Assembly: GCA_022821385.1 (NCBI GenBank) | Contig: JAJEDR010000077.1 | Location: 1 to 64,000 of the forward strand | Direction of reading: 5' to 3' | Length of the DNA stretch: 64,000 bases | Source: Rhodothermales bacterium | GTDB taxonomy: Bacteria > Bacteroidota > Rhodothermia > Rhodothermales > Bin80 | The notes under the pieces: generated by a model | The model's input: only the letters and a program-made list of their open reading frames with translations | Databases searched by the model: none | Told to the model about the DNA's origin: nothing | Position numbers and translations under genes: made by a program | Part shown: in pieces, positions 10,901-19,509 of the stretch | Layout of the letters: every line of letters begins with the position of its first letter | Numbering within the stretch: the first letter of the stretch is position 1

Positions 10901-11269
10901 TCTGCCTCAGTTATCTTTGAATTAACGGGGAGTGGTACTTTTGAATCCAGACCATTACCCTTGGCTGCACAATTTTCACCAGTCAGGGACGCCCTTGCCA
11001 TGGATGTTGACCAAGACAAGCACCTGGACATTCTTTTGGTAGGTAACGATTATGGAAATAGAGCAGAGGAGGGTCGGATGAATAGCAGCAGGGGCTTGGT
11101 TCTATCCGGGGACGGCGCGTTTAACTTCCAGAAAAAGAAAACCGGTGATTTTTGGATACGTGGAGATGCACGTAGGCTGATCAGGGTCAACAATCGTGTG
11201 ATCGTCGCGAATAACAGTGGTCCGCTTGATATATTTTTGATCCCGGATAGAGTGGGGCATAATCCGTGA
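7985..11269 (+). CDS. FG-GAP (VCBS) repeat / ASPIC-UnbV surface lipoprotein
   Basis: A large surface-exposed beta-propeller lipoprotein, often found beside SusC/SusD in Bacteroidota. I chose the ATG at 7985 rather than 7907 because it begins a lipoprotein signal (MLVTCRIVV then LLSSC); the longer form would overlap the divergent gene and bury the signal. Repeated calcium-binding loops such as DINNDGLVDLYF, DINGDGWLDIYV and DYDRDGDLDMYL mark the FG-GAP blades. An ASPIC/UnbV domain lies at about 517-588 (GVGSKVILYGDEG, GYLSSLEP, DVFWPDGR). A second blade set follows (SGDVNGDNLFDIFLGG onward). The role is probably ligand binding or adhesion; no enzyme active site is seen. Confidence 0.88.
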   Translation: MLVTCRIVVISLISLVLLSSCTRERPLFTLMEQTGVTFENRIVEQDAFNVLEYEYFYNGGGVAAGDINNDGLVDLYFTANMVPDRLYLNRGDWAFEDVTEQTGIIHEPTWTTGVTMVDINGDGWLDIYVCRSGNVATDRRRNALYVNQGNLTFKNEAARYGLDDPSYSNHAAFFDYDRDGDLDMYLLNHSIRRYSHFVVDYMRAQRDSLAGDKLFRNDDGVFTDLSETAGIIGNPLGYGLSVVVSDINGDLWPDLYISNDYIEDDYLYINQQDGTFAESIRSYLTHTSYASMGADIADINNDLQVDILTLDMLAEDNFRQKVLKGPENYKFYAQLRADGFHEQYMRNMLHLRHGIDFIEIGQLSGISNTDWSWAPLFADLDRDGLKDLVVTNGYLRDYTDLDFLSTTLPNASKAAEMRGEAVSGLALVEQMSSTRVANYAFRGWDGIHFEDVTLDWGLELPTHSNGMTLADLDGDLDLDLVVNNVNQQALLYRNESDEQGKGGALRVVLDGFPGISHGVGSKVILYGDEGASIMQEAIFVRGYLSSLEPNLLFGTGQWGEVDIDVFWPDGRLQQLKDIATNQTVRIEYSDRSPVESLSEAIEEGHHVFVRDYASGLDYEHREDIYSDWDIQPLLPRDLAQEGPALTSGDVNGDNLFDIFLGGARGQAAMLYLQQLDGTYVGVELPAFEQHAEYEDVDAVFADFSGDGALDLYVVSGGGPDPAYWHDRLYINTGFGNLLHAPDLLPPIRTVTSTVAPNDIDGDGDIDLFIGGLHIPGEFGKAPRSYLLENTPQGFRDQTAFWAPELQNPGMLTTAVWANVHGDERKELLIAGHWMTIRAFCMRESIILEECTSSLRLADQNGLWNQIVPADLDMDGDTDLIAGNRGWNAQVQISPEHPATLYVGDLDRSGTWDIIYSGFIKGLEVPIASRDQMVAQLPDVRLRFPKYSDYAAATTDEIMSGYEKSTDLLEASNSASVIFELTGSGTFESRPLPLAAQFSPVRDALAMDVDQDKHLDILLVGNDYGNRAEEGRMNSSRGLVLSGDGAFNFQKKKTGDFWIRGDARRLIRVNNRVIVANNSGPLDIFLIPDRVGHNP

Positions 11270-11311
11270 ATTTTTGTCACTCCAAAACATCACTAGACCA
11301 ATTTATCTCCT

Positions 11312-11956
11312 ATGTGTGGACGGATAGCACAAACCAATAGCCCAGAAGAGCTCGCAGAGTTGTTTGGTACCCAATTGGATATTGACAAACTTACGGATAT
11401 CACTCCCTCATACAATGTAGCTCCAAGCAGTGAGATTATTGCATTGTGCCTAAGTGCGTATGGTGATGAAATGTGGACGAAACTACAATGGGGAATGTTG
11501 CCAATATGGTCGCGAATGAAGCGCCCGGTGATCAATGCGCGGATGGAGACCGTGGGAAGTAAGCCAATGTTCAGAGATTCATTTTCAAATCGCCGTTGCG
11601 TGATTCCAGCAACAGCATACTACGAATGGCTATCCTCTCCCTCCGGGAAACAGCCCTATTGTATCCGGCTCGAGAACGATGTGCCACTTATGCTGGCGGG
11701 GTTATATCGTGACGGCCAATGTGTTATTCTGACACGACCAGCTAGGGAGGGTATTGCTTTCATCCATGATCGAATGCCCGTCATTTTGAATTTCGAAATG
11801 ATTAGAGAATATTTAAGCACAATGGAGTCCGCATTCAACTTAATCGAGTTGGATACCGATATCAAATTGCGGACTTACCCAGTAAATAGAAAGGTGGGAA
11901 ACCCAAGGTACAACAACCCTGCCTGCCTCAATCCGGTCACCCAGACGTCGGCTTAG
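11312..11956 (+). CDS. SOS response-associated peptidase family protein (SRAP; YedK/HMCES-like)
   Basis: SRAP proteins form a covalent thiazolidine link with abasic sites in single-stranded DNA and protect them during replication. The start MCGRI places the catalytic Cys at position 2, which confirms the start codon. Other conserved blocks are TPSYNVAPS, the YYEW glutamate motif after CVIPATA, and the histidine in FIHDRMPVIL. Length 214 aa is normal. It leads a co-directional run with a 10-base gap to the M24 peptidase. Confidence 0.93.
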   Translation: MCGRIAQTNSPEELAELFGTQLDIDKLTDITPSYNVAPSSEIIALCLSAYGDEMWTKLQWGMLPIWSRMKRPVINARMETVGSKPMFRDSFSNRRCVIPATAYYEWLSSPSGKQPYCIRLENDVPLMLAGLYRDGQCVILTRPAREGIAFIHDRMPVILNFEMIREYLSTMESAFNLIELDTDIKLRTYPVNRKVGNPRYNNPACLNPVTQTSA

Positions 11957-11966
11957 CTGCGGGACT

Positions 11967-13031
11967 ATGCCGGCAGACCATCTAATTCGGGATATACTAC
12001 GTTCCAAGGATGCGACGGGTATAATCATTAGCCATTTACCGCATATTCGATGGATCTGCGGATTCACGGGATCTACTGGTCTTCTGATCGCCCGCGAAAA
12101 TGAGTTTGATCTATTGACGAATAGTATATACGAAACCCAGGCAGCCTCGGAGGTGTGTGGGGCAGAGGTCCACATAGGCTCGCATCCTATGTCTGAGTTT
12201 GCCAAGGAGGAGGGCTTGGTTGATTCGGAAGACAGGTTAGTCATTCAACCAGAATATCTGACAGTAGCAGAACTCACAGCGTGGGAATCCGCTGTACCTG
12301 GGATATCAATTATCCCCGTTGAAAATTTATTGAATAAGCATGTCGCCGTAAAATCGGTAGAAGATATTGCCGGTATGCGCCGAGCACAGGCTATTTCGGA
12401 TACTGTATTTAAAGAAATACTTCAACAAATCCAACCGGGTATTCGAGAGAGTGAGTTGGCAGCAAGGATCAACTATCATCATCTGATGCTCGGTGCTTCA
12501 ACGATGGCGTTCGAAACAATCGTCGCCTCTGGCCCGAACAGTGCGCTGCCACATGCCCGTCCGGGTGAGAGAAAACTACAGCCTGGGGAGCCATTATTAC
12601 TTGATTTTGGCTGTATGGTTGATGGATTTGCTTCGGACATGACACGTACTGTACATTTAGGCGAACCAAGTAAAAAATTCATTAGGGCCTATGGGGCAGT
12701 CGAGATGGCACAAAAGCGGGCAATATCTTCGGCTTCTGACGGCATAGAAGTATCCACAGTTTCCCAAATTGCCCAAGATAGCCTGAAAGAGTTTGGACTA
12801 AACGATTTTTTTATTCATAGCGTAGGCCATGGAATAGGCTTGGAGGTTCACGAGTGGCCGCGTATTTCGTCCAATTCCTCTGCAACTTTACGTACAGACT
12901 ATACGGTGACTATTGAGCCGGGCGTCTATTTCCCGGGCGAGTTTGGAATCAGGATTGAGGATACTATTCTGATTAATTCCAATAATTGTGAGCGTTTATC
13001 CACCATTGGACGGGACCTGCTGGCTATTTGA
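11967..13031 (+). CDS. M24-family metallopeptidase, Xaa-Pro aminopeptidase-like
   Basis: A cytosolic dinuclear-metal peptidase that removes N-terminal residues before proline (PepP/PepQ type). The N-terminal creatinase-like domain spans about 1-120 and the pita-bread catalytic domain about 125-354. Metal ligands are visible in LLLDFGC, FASDMTRTVHLG, HSVGHGIGLEVHE, TIEPGVYF and RIEDTILI. Length 354 aa fits the short form. Its TGA stop shares the final A with the ATG of the next gene, indicating translational coupling. Confidence 0.9.
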   Translation: MPADHLIRDILRSKDATGIIISHLPHIRWICGFTGSTGLLIARENEFDLLTNSIYETQAASEVCGAEVHIGSHPMSEFAKEEGLVDSEDRLVIQPEYLTVAELTAWESAVPGISIIPVENLLNKHVAVKSVEDIAGMRRAQAISDTVFKEILQQIQPGIRESELAARINYHHLMLGASTMAFETIVASGPNSALPHARPGERKLQPGEPLLLDFGCMVDGFASDMTRTVHLGEPSKKFIRAYGAVEMAQKRAISSASDGIEVSTVSQIAQDSLKEFGLNDFFIHSVGHGIGLEVHEWPRISSNSSATLRTDYTVTIEPGVYFPGEFGIRIEDTILINSNNCERLSTIGRDLLAI

Positions 13032-14302
13032 TGAAGCATGTGCTGGTCGTAGCATACTATTTTCCGCCACTTGGACTAAGTGGTGTTCAGCGGATTGCAG
13101 GATTTGTGCGTCACTTGCCCGAGTATGGATGGCAACCAACCGTGCTCACTGCTAAACCAGCGGGTTATTTTGCACATGACAACTCACTTTGGGCACCTAT
13201 ACAAGAAGCAGGGATCAGTGTAATACAGACGAGAAGCCTTGATCCAACGCGCTTTTTCAGGGCAGGAAGTACCGTAAGGCTTCCTCGAGAATCTAAAAGG
13301 CGAATGCTGGCTTCAGTCAGTAACTGGGTTTTTATACCCGACAACAAACTAGGTTGGATGCCTTTTGCAGTTCGGGCCGGTATTAGGGAAGCAACATTTC
13401 AACCCTTTAGTGCAGTGCTTTCTAGTGCACCTCCCTATACCGGGCACCTTGCCGGTAGGAAGATTGCTCGGCGGTTAGGTTTGCCACTTATTGTTGATTT
13501 TCGTGACGATTGGGTGGGTAATCCAAGACATTTCTATCCAACCCCTTTGCATCGACAGCTCCACGTTCGACAGGAGCGACAAGTTATCCAGCATGCATGC
13601 GCAGTCACTACGATAAACCGTCCAATTCTAGACGGATTGCAGTCCAGACACAAACATCTTGAAATTCCTGGGTATGTCATCCCCCATGGATACGAAGAAC
13701 AGCGCGCTTCACCAGCAGCGAAAACGAAAAATACAAATCAGCTTCGCTTTGTCTATACAGGTGTGTTTTATGATGCTCAGACTCCCGAGTATTTTTTACG
13801 TGGTTTAGGAGAATTCTTAATTCGATATCCTGACATGCGTAACCGGGTTTCGGCAATCTTCGCAGGGCTCGTGCCAGACGGTTTCGCTCGACTTGTGCGA
13901 AGTTTGAAGCTTGAACAGGTTGTTCAATATGTTGGATATCTAGAGCACAGTAGCGTAGTTGAGCTACAACAGAAAGCCGATATATTGTGGATGACTATAG
14001 GAAACCGAGCTGGTGCATCACAGATTTCGACAGGCAAACTATTTGAATATATGGGAACCAGGAAGCCGATACTTGCATTGGTACCCCCGGGAGCTGCAAG
14101 CGACACATTACACCGCTATGGAGCGGCTTACATAGTTTCTCCCGAAGATGTAAATCAAGCGGCGCAAGCACTTAGTCGGATAAGAATCGATTGGCGAGAT
14201 CAGTGTTTGCCGAAGCCGGACGAAGCGTTCGTGTCCACACTGAGTCGCAAGCATCTCACACAGAAATTGTGTGATGTCCTCAATTCAGTAGTGCAAGCGT
14301 AA
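13031..14302 (+). CDS. GT4-like family glycosyltransferase
   Basis: A nucleotide-sugar-dependent GT-B glycosyltransferase, probably acting on cell-surface glycans at the inner face of the membrane. The N-terminal Rossmann domain starts MKHVLVVAYYFPPLGLSGVQR, typical of GT4-like enzymes that act on whole polymers. The C-terminal domain holds FVYTGVFYDAQ and TGKLFEYMGTRKPILAL, the usual nucleotide-binding segment. The ORF track starts at a TTG at 13028; the ATG at 13031 is preferred and overlaps the upstream stop by one base. No other polysaccharide gene is adjacent, so the acceptor is unknown. Confidence 0.85.
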   Translation: MKHVLVVAYYFPPLGLSGVQRIAGFVRHLPEYGWQPTVLTAKPAGYFAHDNSLWAPIQEAGISVIQTRSLDPTRFFRAGSTVRLPRESKRRMLASVSNWVFIPDNKLGWMPFAVRAGIREATFQPFSAVLSSAPPYTGHLAGRKIARRLGLPLIVDFRDDWVGNPRHFYPTPLHRQLHVRQERQVIQHACAVTTINRPILDGLQSRHKHLEIPGYVIPHGYEEQRASPAAKTKNTNQLRFVYTGVFYDAQTPEYFLRGLGEFLIRYPDMRNRVSAIFAGLVPDGFARLVRSLKLEQVVQYVGYLEHSSVVELQQKADILWMTIGNRAGASQISTGKLFEYMGTRKPILALVPPGAASDTLHRYGAAYIVSPEDVNQAAQALSRIRIDWRDQCLPKPDEAFVSTLSRKHLTQKLCDVLNSVVQA

Positions 14303-14332
14303 GCCAAAGAATTAAACTGAAAACAGAGTCAC

Positions 14333-14740
14333 ATGTCTCAGAAAAGGCTTGATCTGGTGTTCTGCTCCACTTTCGAAGAGTTGGACCGTGCAGTGGAAGC
14401 CTTGCAGGAGTTTATACCAACTATGGAACTGGATGACGATTTGGCCTACAGGGTCATCCTCCTTGCAAGCGAAGCCCTAACGAATGCCATGGAGCATGGA
14501 AACCAATGGGATGAGAACAAGAATGCAACTCTTAGCCTGGTTAAGAAAGGAAATCTAATTGAGGTAGTTGTAACCGATGAAGGTGAAGGTATCCATTGGA
14601 CGCAGCATGACCCGTTAGCGGAATCCAATCAATTAGCAGATCATGGCCGAGGGCAATTTTTCATGTCCAAGATGGCCGACGAGATTCACGTTGAGGGTGA
14701 CGGCTGCAGGCTACGTTTGGTATTCTATTGTCAAACGTAA
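14333..14740 (+). CDS. RsbW/SpoIIAB-like ATP-binding protein (anti-sigma factor kinase type)
   Basis: A stand-alone GHKL ATPase domain of 135 aa, as in RsbW-type serine kinases that bind sigma factors or phosphorylate STAS anti-anti-sigma proteins. The N box EALTNAMEHGN, the G1 box TDEGEGI and the G2 box DHGRGQFFM are all present. No sigma factor, STAS protein or PP2C phosphatase is encoded nearby, so its partner must be elsewhere. It ends the co-directional run that begins with the SRAP gene and is convergent with the BNR-repeat gene. Confidence 0.85.
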   Translation: MSQKRLDLVFCSTFEELDRAVEALQEFIPTMELDDDLAYRVILLASEALTNAMEHGNQWDENKNATLSLVKKGNLIEVVVTDEGEGIHWTQHDPLAESNQLADHGRGQFFMSKMADEIHVEGDGCRLRLVFYCQT

Positions 14741-14776
14741 CCTGCAGCGTACGTATCAAGCAGCTTAGCCTAGGTG

Positions 14777-17700
14777 CTATTTTACGAGCACCATTGCTTT
14801 TGCACCAATCAACTTGCCGTCTGCTTCCATCCGGTAGATGTATTGTCCGCTACCCATTGCCGAAGCATCCCATGATATTTGGTGAGTGCCTCTTGAATAG
14901 GGTTGATCCGTCAGTGTAGCAACTTTACGGCCCAGTACATCAAACACGCTTACACGAATATGACTGTCCGCTGCGATTTTGAAGCCAATCGTCGTGCTTG
15001 GATTAAACGGATTGGGGTAATTATCGAGCAACTCAAACGAGGTTGGCAACGATGCTCCAGCTTCCTCTTCTACGGCGGTTAATACTTGTGAAAGATCAAG
15101 CGACCAAACTCCACGTCCATGTGTGGCAAGAACTACTTCACCGTCGACAATACGAATACGCCAAATACTCACAGCGGGGAGTCCATTATCAGCGTATGCC
15201 CAGGTCTGGCCATGGTCACGAGATTCAAATATGCCTAGATCAGTACCAGCCCAAATAATCCGCGGTACCTCCGGAAAGACCTCAACGTCCCAAACTCTGG
15301 CATTGGGGAATCCATTGTTGCTTCGGCAGCCATCAGTTCCAACAAATCCTGACAGGTCTTCCCAGGTCTGTCCCATGTCTTCTGTCCGTAACAGTTTGGG
15401 CTGGCATGAAACGGAAAAAGTCACATAAGCGGTAGCTCGACTAAACGGATGTGTGGCTAAGCCCGAAATTTGACTTGTTGGTGCAAAATCTGGTGAGCTA
15501 ACTGGTCGCAGTATGACCCGATTTTGTCCGCCTTCTCCCTGAGGAAGATCTAAAGCGTTTTCGGACACATGGAGTCTTCCAGCACCACTAATAGTTCTCA
15601 ATCTATATCCCGCCCAGACCACCGAGGGGTCGGCAAGAGAAACACGAACCCTACCTCCATTTCCCCCTACCCAAGCATTGGTGTTACTTGGTGGGATCGC
15701 CTCCCAGGATGCGCCAAAATCACGAGAGCGAAGTAGTCCCCCGGCTGGATCTGGTGACATACTAAACACAGTCGCTCCCGATTCAGGAGTCCATCCAATA
15801 GACGTGAGGAATTGCCCCTGCCAACCCAATATGTTGCCCGCCAATTCCCAGTTAGTGCCGCCATCGATCGATCTCTGAATACCATTAAATTGACTGGAAC
15901 CCATAAGTGAGTCGGCTCCCTTCCAAACAACGTCGAAACCGTCTCCCCCTAGCATATCTCGCCATCCGCGCCGGCTATTGGCATTATTATAGGAGGCCCA
16001 AGTACCATTATCTTGCGTACCACCTAAATACATTGGGAACCCTGGACGCTTGGTGGCATCATAAAACTGAGACGTATTGTATCCTGGGAAAGCATCTCCC
16101 TCAACCCAAGTTTCACCGCCATCACGAGAATAAGCGAAACCACCGTCATTTCCGTTCAGGATATGAAATTCATTACTGCTTGCATCAATTGGCACAACGG
16201 TAAAATTGTGGTGATCCACATGAACCTCGCTATTTTCCCATAAGTCCATATTCCGATACTCGCCTTCAATAAGGGTAAAATCAATCTCCAGAGTGCCTGG
16301 GGAGGGAGAGTTTGGATCCCACGTGACTTCATCCCCCTCGGCAAGAATTGGCCACATAAAATACATGAGACCGCTAGAGAATCCTCCGTCTACCGTGTAG
16401 TCGGACAGGGGAGCACTGGCATTGTAATCATGTTTGGAGATAAATATATACTCGCGGCTATGTGTACTCCCTGAACCGGCTGTATTAAAGGGAATCAGGT
16501 CCCACGTACCGTTATTTGCCTGATCCCGGAAGGAGACCATCAATTGCCGGTTATTGTCCGTGTCCCAAACCTGAAACGGGACCTCCACATAATTCCGGTA
16601 CATATAATCCTCAAACGCAATTCCCGCACCGCCATCTCCAGCAGCTCCCCCGTTTGGGGGTACTGAGAATCGGTGAGCAAATTGAGTAAGATTGGGGCCA
16701 AATCGAATTTCTACGGAGGTCATCTCGTTTACCTCTATATCGGTTGCTTCGTCGTCATAAGGCCCCACATCTACTTGGCCGCTCACATGGCTTGCGCCAA
16801 AATTAACTAGGTCCAAAAAACTACTTGCATTATTCGCAAACCGTCCGACGGTCCCTAGGCTCAATGTTTCATCTCCCTCAATCCATGCTTTCCAACGAAT
16901 GATGCCGCCGAGATATACAGTATCAGGTGAAAATGGGTGAACTGTGATAGCATTATCGTACCATCCTTGTACGCCCAAAAAACCTCGGAAAAAATCTGGT
17001 ACACTTTCCAAATTTTCGACAAAACGCCAGGAAACGCCAGCATCCACGGAGCGATAAATGTCTGCTACGGGGTCACCTGCTAGGGTCGATCTTGCCCCTG
17101 TACCTTGAACAGAAGCCCAGACTACCTCCGGGTGAGATTGTGAAATTGCCAATTCAATGCGAACTCCTCCATAGACTAGCCCAGAAAACGAATTTTCCCA
17201 AGTTTTCCCTCCATCGGTTGAACGCAATATTCCGGTCCCATTTACTGCTGCAAACTGCACATTAAAGTCATCCGGTTTTGCTTGCAGATCTTGAATTCGG
17301 CCTTCGTCACTCGTAAAAACTGTTGAAAATGATTGGCCACCGTCCTCTGAGCGATAGATGTTTGTGCGCAAGGGATTCGTGTTTGACACCACCGCATTCG
17401 CATGTGTCACCGCCACAACAATATCTGGATTGTTAGGATCTACCACTATACGGTTAATGAAGGCCCAGTCGGGGTTATTGCTTGTTGAGGTCAGATGCGT
17501 CCAAGTATTCCCCCCGTCAATCGTTTTGAACATGCCAGCACCGGTGGACGCGTCAACGTTTCCAAACCCTTCGCCGGTTCCGAAATATATAACATCGGGA
17601 TGGTTGACAGACGCTCCTGCCATAGTAGAAACAGCGAGGCTGGGAAGATGATCAGTAAGTGGTGTCCATTCAACCACCGTCTCACCAAATGTAGTAATAT

Positions 17701-18118
17701 ACCGGCGTGCCTTCCAAACACCACCTCCTACAGCTCCAACGAACCATGTATTAGCTGTTGGATCTGTGTGATCAACCAGAATAGCACGGGTTCTCCCACC
17801 CACACGCCCAGGTCCGCGCTCTACCCACGCGAGTTCGGTTGTACTTCCCCGCTTGGCATTGGCAAGCTTTGCTCTTCGGAATTCCTCCATCTTGTAGCCC
17901 TGCGGATAGGGTGCGTAACCCTCATCTAGGCCCTCAACTGCGGCAAAGAATTCTGCAAATTTATCTGGATGTCCAAATGGAGCTTTGAGGCGTTTGGATT
18001 TCTCTGATCTTAGCTCCAGATTCTCCTGAGTATTTACAGGAAGCAAAAAAATCCCAGTCACGGGCACGGACATGAGTATGGCTGCTAGGCCAATAAATCT
18101 GATCTCGCGGTAGGTCAT
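14777..18118 (-). CDS. Secreted BNR/sortilin-like repeat protein with T9SS sorting domain
   Basis: A 1113-aa exported beta-propeller protein. An N-terminal hydrophobic segment serves as signal. Multiple Asp-box (BNR) repeats follow, for example IDGGNTW, SEDGGQSF, STDGGKTW, SRDGGETW and SRDHGQTW, as in VPS10/sortilin-type propellers. The last 85 or so residues are a type A sorting domain (NYPNPFNPSTTI, SVFDVLGRKVATL, SGQYIYRM) that directs export through the type IX secretion system and surface attachment. A non-propeller beta segment interrupts the repeats in the middle. It may be a glycan-binding or degradative surface protein; no catalytic motif was identified. Confidence 0.85.
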   Translation of the reverse strand: MTYREIRFIGLAAILMSVPVTGIFLLPVNTQENLELRSEKSKRLKAPFGHPDKFAEFFAAVEGLDEGYAPYPQGYKMEEFRRAKLANAKRGSTTELAWVERGPGRVGGRTRAILVDHTDPTANTWFVGAVGGGVWKARRYITTFGETVVEWTPLTDHLPSLAVSTMAGASVNHPDVIYFGTGEGFGNVDASTGAGMFKTIDGGNTWTHLTSTSNNPDWAFINRIVVDPNNPDIVVAVTHANAVVSNTNPLRTNIYRSEDGGQSFSTVFTSDEGRIQDLQAKPDDFNVQFAAVNGTGILRSTDGGKTWENSFSGLVYGGVRIELAISQSHPEVVWASVQGTGARSTLAGDPVADIYRSVDAGVSWRFVENLESVPDFFRGFLGVQGWYDNAITVHPFSPDTVYLGGIIRWKAWIEGDETLSLGTVGRFANNASSFLDLVNFGASHVSGQVDVGPYDDEATDIEVNEMTSVEIRFGPNLTQFAHRFSVPPNGGAAGDGGAGIAFEDYMYRNYVEVPFQVWDTDNNRQLMVSFRDQANNGTWDLIPFNTAGSGSTHSREYIFISKHDYNASAPLSDYTVDGGFSSGLMYFMWPILAEGDEVTWDPNSPSPGTLEIDFTLIEGEYRNMDLWENSEVHVDHHNFTVVPIDASSNEFHILNGNDGGFAYSRDGGETWVEGDAFPGYNTSQFYDATKRPGFPMYLGGTQDNGTWASYNNANSRRGWRDMLGGDGFDVVWKGADSLMGSSQFNGIQRSIDGGTNWELAGNILGWQGQFLTSIGWTPESGATVFSMSPDPAGGLLRSRDFGASWEAIPPSNTNAWVGGNGGRVRVSLADPSVVWAGYRLRTISGAGRLHVSENALDLPQGEGGQNRVILRPVSSPDFAPTSQISGLATHPFSRATAYVTFSVSCQPKLLRTEDMGQTWEDLSGFVGTDGCRSNNGFPNARVWDVEVFPEVPRIIWAGTDLGIFESRDHGQTWAYADNGLPAVSIWRIRIVDGEVVLATHGRGVWSLDLSQVLTAVEEEAGASLPTSFELLDNYPNPFNPSTTIGFKIAADSHIRVSVFDVLGRKVATLTDQPYSRGTHQISWDASAMGSGQYIYRMEADGKLIGAKAMVLVK

Positions 18119-18634
18119 GTGATAACGAATTTGATGTGTCGAAAAAAGTCACTGTGAGACAAGACAAAAAACTAAGGTGGGACAGAAATAAAGATAAAAA
18201 TAAAAACTGATACATTGGTCACGAAAGTACTCCGATTGTACGGTATTCTCGTTTTCCATTGTGCTCATCGAAAAGTGCGCTGAAATCTGCCCATTGGCAA
18301 TCGTTTCGCAAGGTAGCATCCGTAGCGTGTTATGGGGGTAGCAACGTAGCATAAAACACTACGGGATAAAGGATCATGTGAATGTCCCCGCGACGCATAG
18401 TGTAGAAGCGACGTGAACGCTGGGTAGACCTTGAAACGTACTAATGTATACTGACTAATTTGTAGTTATTTGGGAAAGTCTACCAGTGTCCGGGCAGCCT
18501 CGCGATATACGCACCGAATTGACTCAGAGGGGTTCTGGCACGCTGGAAGATGAATTGCATTTAATAAGATGTACACACATGGAGCAAATTGGAATCTCAC
18601 TAGGGCCAATAGGGTAGGGTAGAATTCTTAATAC
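18119..18634. other. Intergenic region left of the IS21 element
   Basis: About 516 bases between the BNR-repeat gene start and the insertion sequence. It holds an A-rich tract near 18180-18210 upstream of the minus-strand gene. No RNA gene or convincing coding remnant was recognised. Confidence 0.4.
18629..18634. repeat. Target-site duplication (left copy) of the IS21-family element
   Basis: TAATAC directly precedes the terminal TG of the element and is repeated directly after its terminal CA. Confidence 0.85.
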
Positions 18635-18642
18635 TGCATATT

Positions 18643-18726
18643 CCGACCAAGTGGACCACCAATTCCGGGCGAAGTGAGCCACTAATCCGATTGAAGTGAG
18701 CCACCAAAACGGACGAAGTGAGCCAC
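18643..18726. repeat. Left-end repeat array of the IS21 element (four units)
   Basis: Four units of about 22 bp built on GAAGTGAGCCAC; the outermost unit is diverged (CAAGTGGACCAC). They are in inverted orientation relative to the array at the other end. Confidence 0.8.
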
Positions 18727-18750
18727 TGCGCGTGTAGAAGACTGGTTGCA

Positions 18751-19509
18751 TTAGGTTGTAGATTCGTTTTCTAATTCTTGTTGTCCCTGCACTTTGCGCA
18801 TGGACTCTCCGGTCAGTTCAATTGTGTGTGCATTGTTAACGAGTCGATCCAGGATGGCATCTGCCAAGGTCGGATCTTCCATGGTCTCATACCATTTTCC
18901 CAAGGGATACTGACTCGTGGCAATGGTAGATCGAACGGTGTAGCGATCATCGAGTAGTTCCATGAGGTCACGCTGCTGTGGATGATCAATACGATGGAGT
19001 CCCCAATCATCCAGCACCAGTACATCCAAGCGCACAAGCTGTTTCAATGCCTTGAGATAGGTTCCCTCTTCCCGGGCTGTTTGGAGGGCCTCCAGGAGTC
19101 GAGATAGGCGGTAGTACCGGGTTTTGAAGTTTTCCAGGCAAGCCTTATGTGCCAGTGCACAGGCGACATAACTTTTGCCGACTCCGGTGGGGCCAGTGAT
19201 GATGACATTTTGCTGGCGGCGGATCCACTGACAACTGGCCAGATGAAGCATCAGGCGTTGGTCCAGGCCCCGAGACGTGCCATAGTCCAGATTCGCCATG
19301 CTAGCTTGCAGGCGCAGTTTGGCGGTGTGCAACCGCCGGGCCAGTCGCCGATCTCCACGTAGCGCCGCTTCATGCTCTACCATGAGTCCAAGGCGGTCCA
19401 GGAAGGGCATGGCGTCGATGTCCGGGGTGTTCAACTGATCCCGCAGGGCTGCGGCCATGCCACTAAGCCGCATCTGTTCAAGTTTCAAGAGGGTTGGATG
19501 TAAGAGCAT
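18751..19509 (-). CDS. istB: IS21-family helper ATPase IstB
   Basis: A DnaC/DnaA-like AAA+ ATPase that assists IstA in target capture during IS21 transposition. Walker A is TGPTGVGKS, Walker B is DVLVLDDWGL, and the domain is preceded by the usual helical N-terminus. Length is 252 aa. Its start overlaps the end of istA by 25 bases, as is usual for translational coupling in these elements. Confidence 0.95.
   Translation of the reverse strand: MLLHPTLLKLEQMRLSGMAAALRDQLNTPDIDAMPFLDRLGLMVEHEAALRGDRRLARRLHTAKLRLQASMANLDYGTSRGLDQRLMLHLASCQWIRRQQNVIITGPTGVGKSYVACALAHKACLENFKTRYYRLSRLLEALQTAREEGTYLKALKQLVRLDVLVLDDWGLHRIDHPQQRDLMELLDDRYTVRSTIATSQYPLGKWYETMEDPTLADAILDRLVNNAHTIELTGESMRKVQGQQELENESTT

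Noticed and set aside
14773-14792. Hairpin GGTGCT/AGCACC between convergent genes
   Set aside because: Short 6-bp stem that overlaps coding sequence and lacks a T-run, so it is not called as a terminator.
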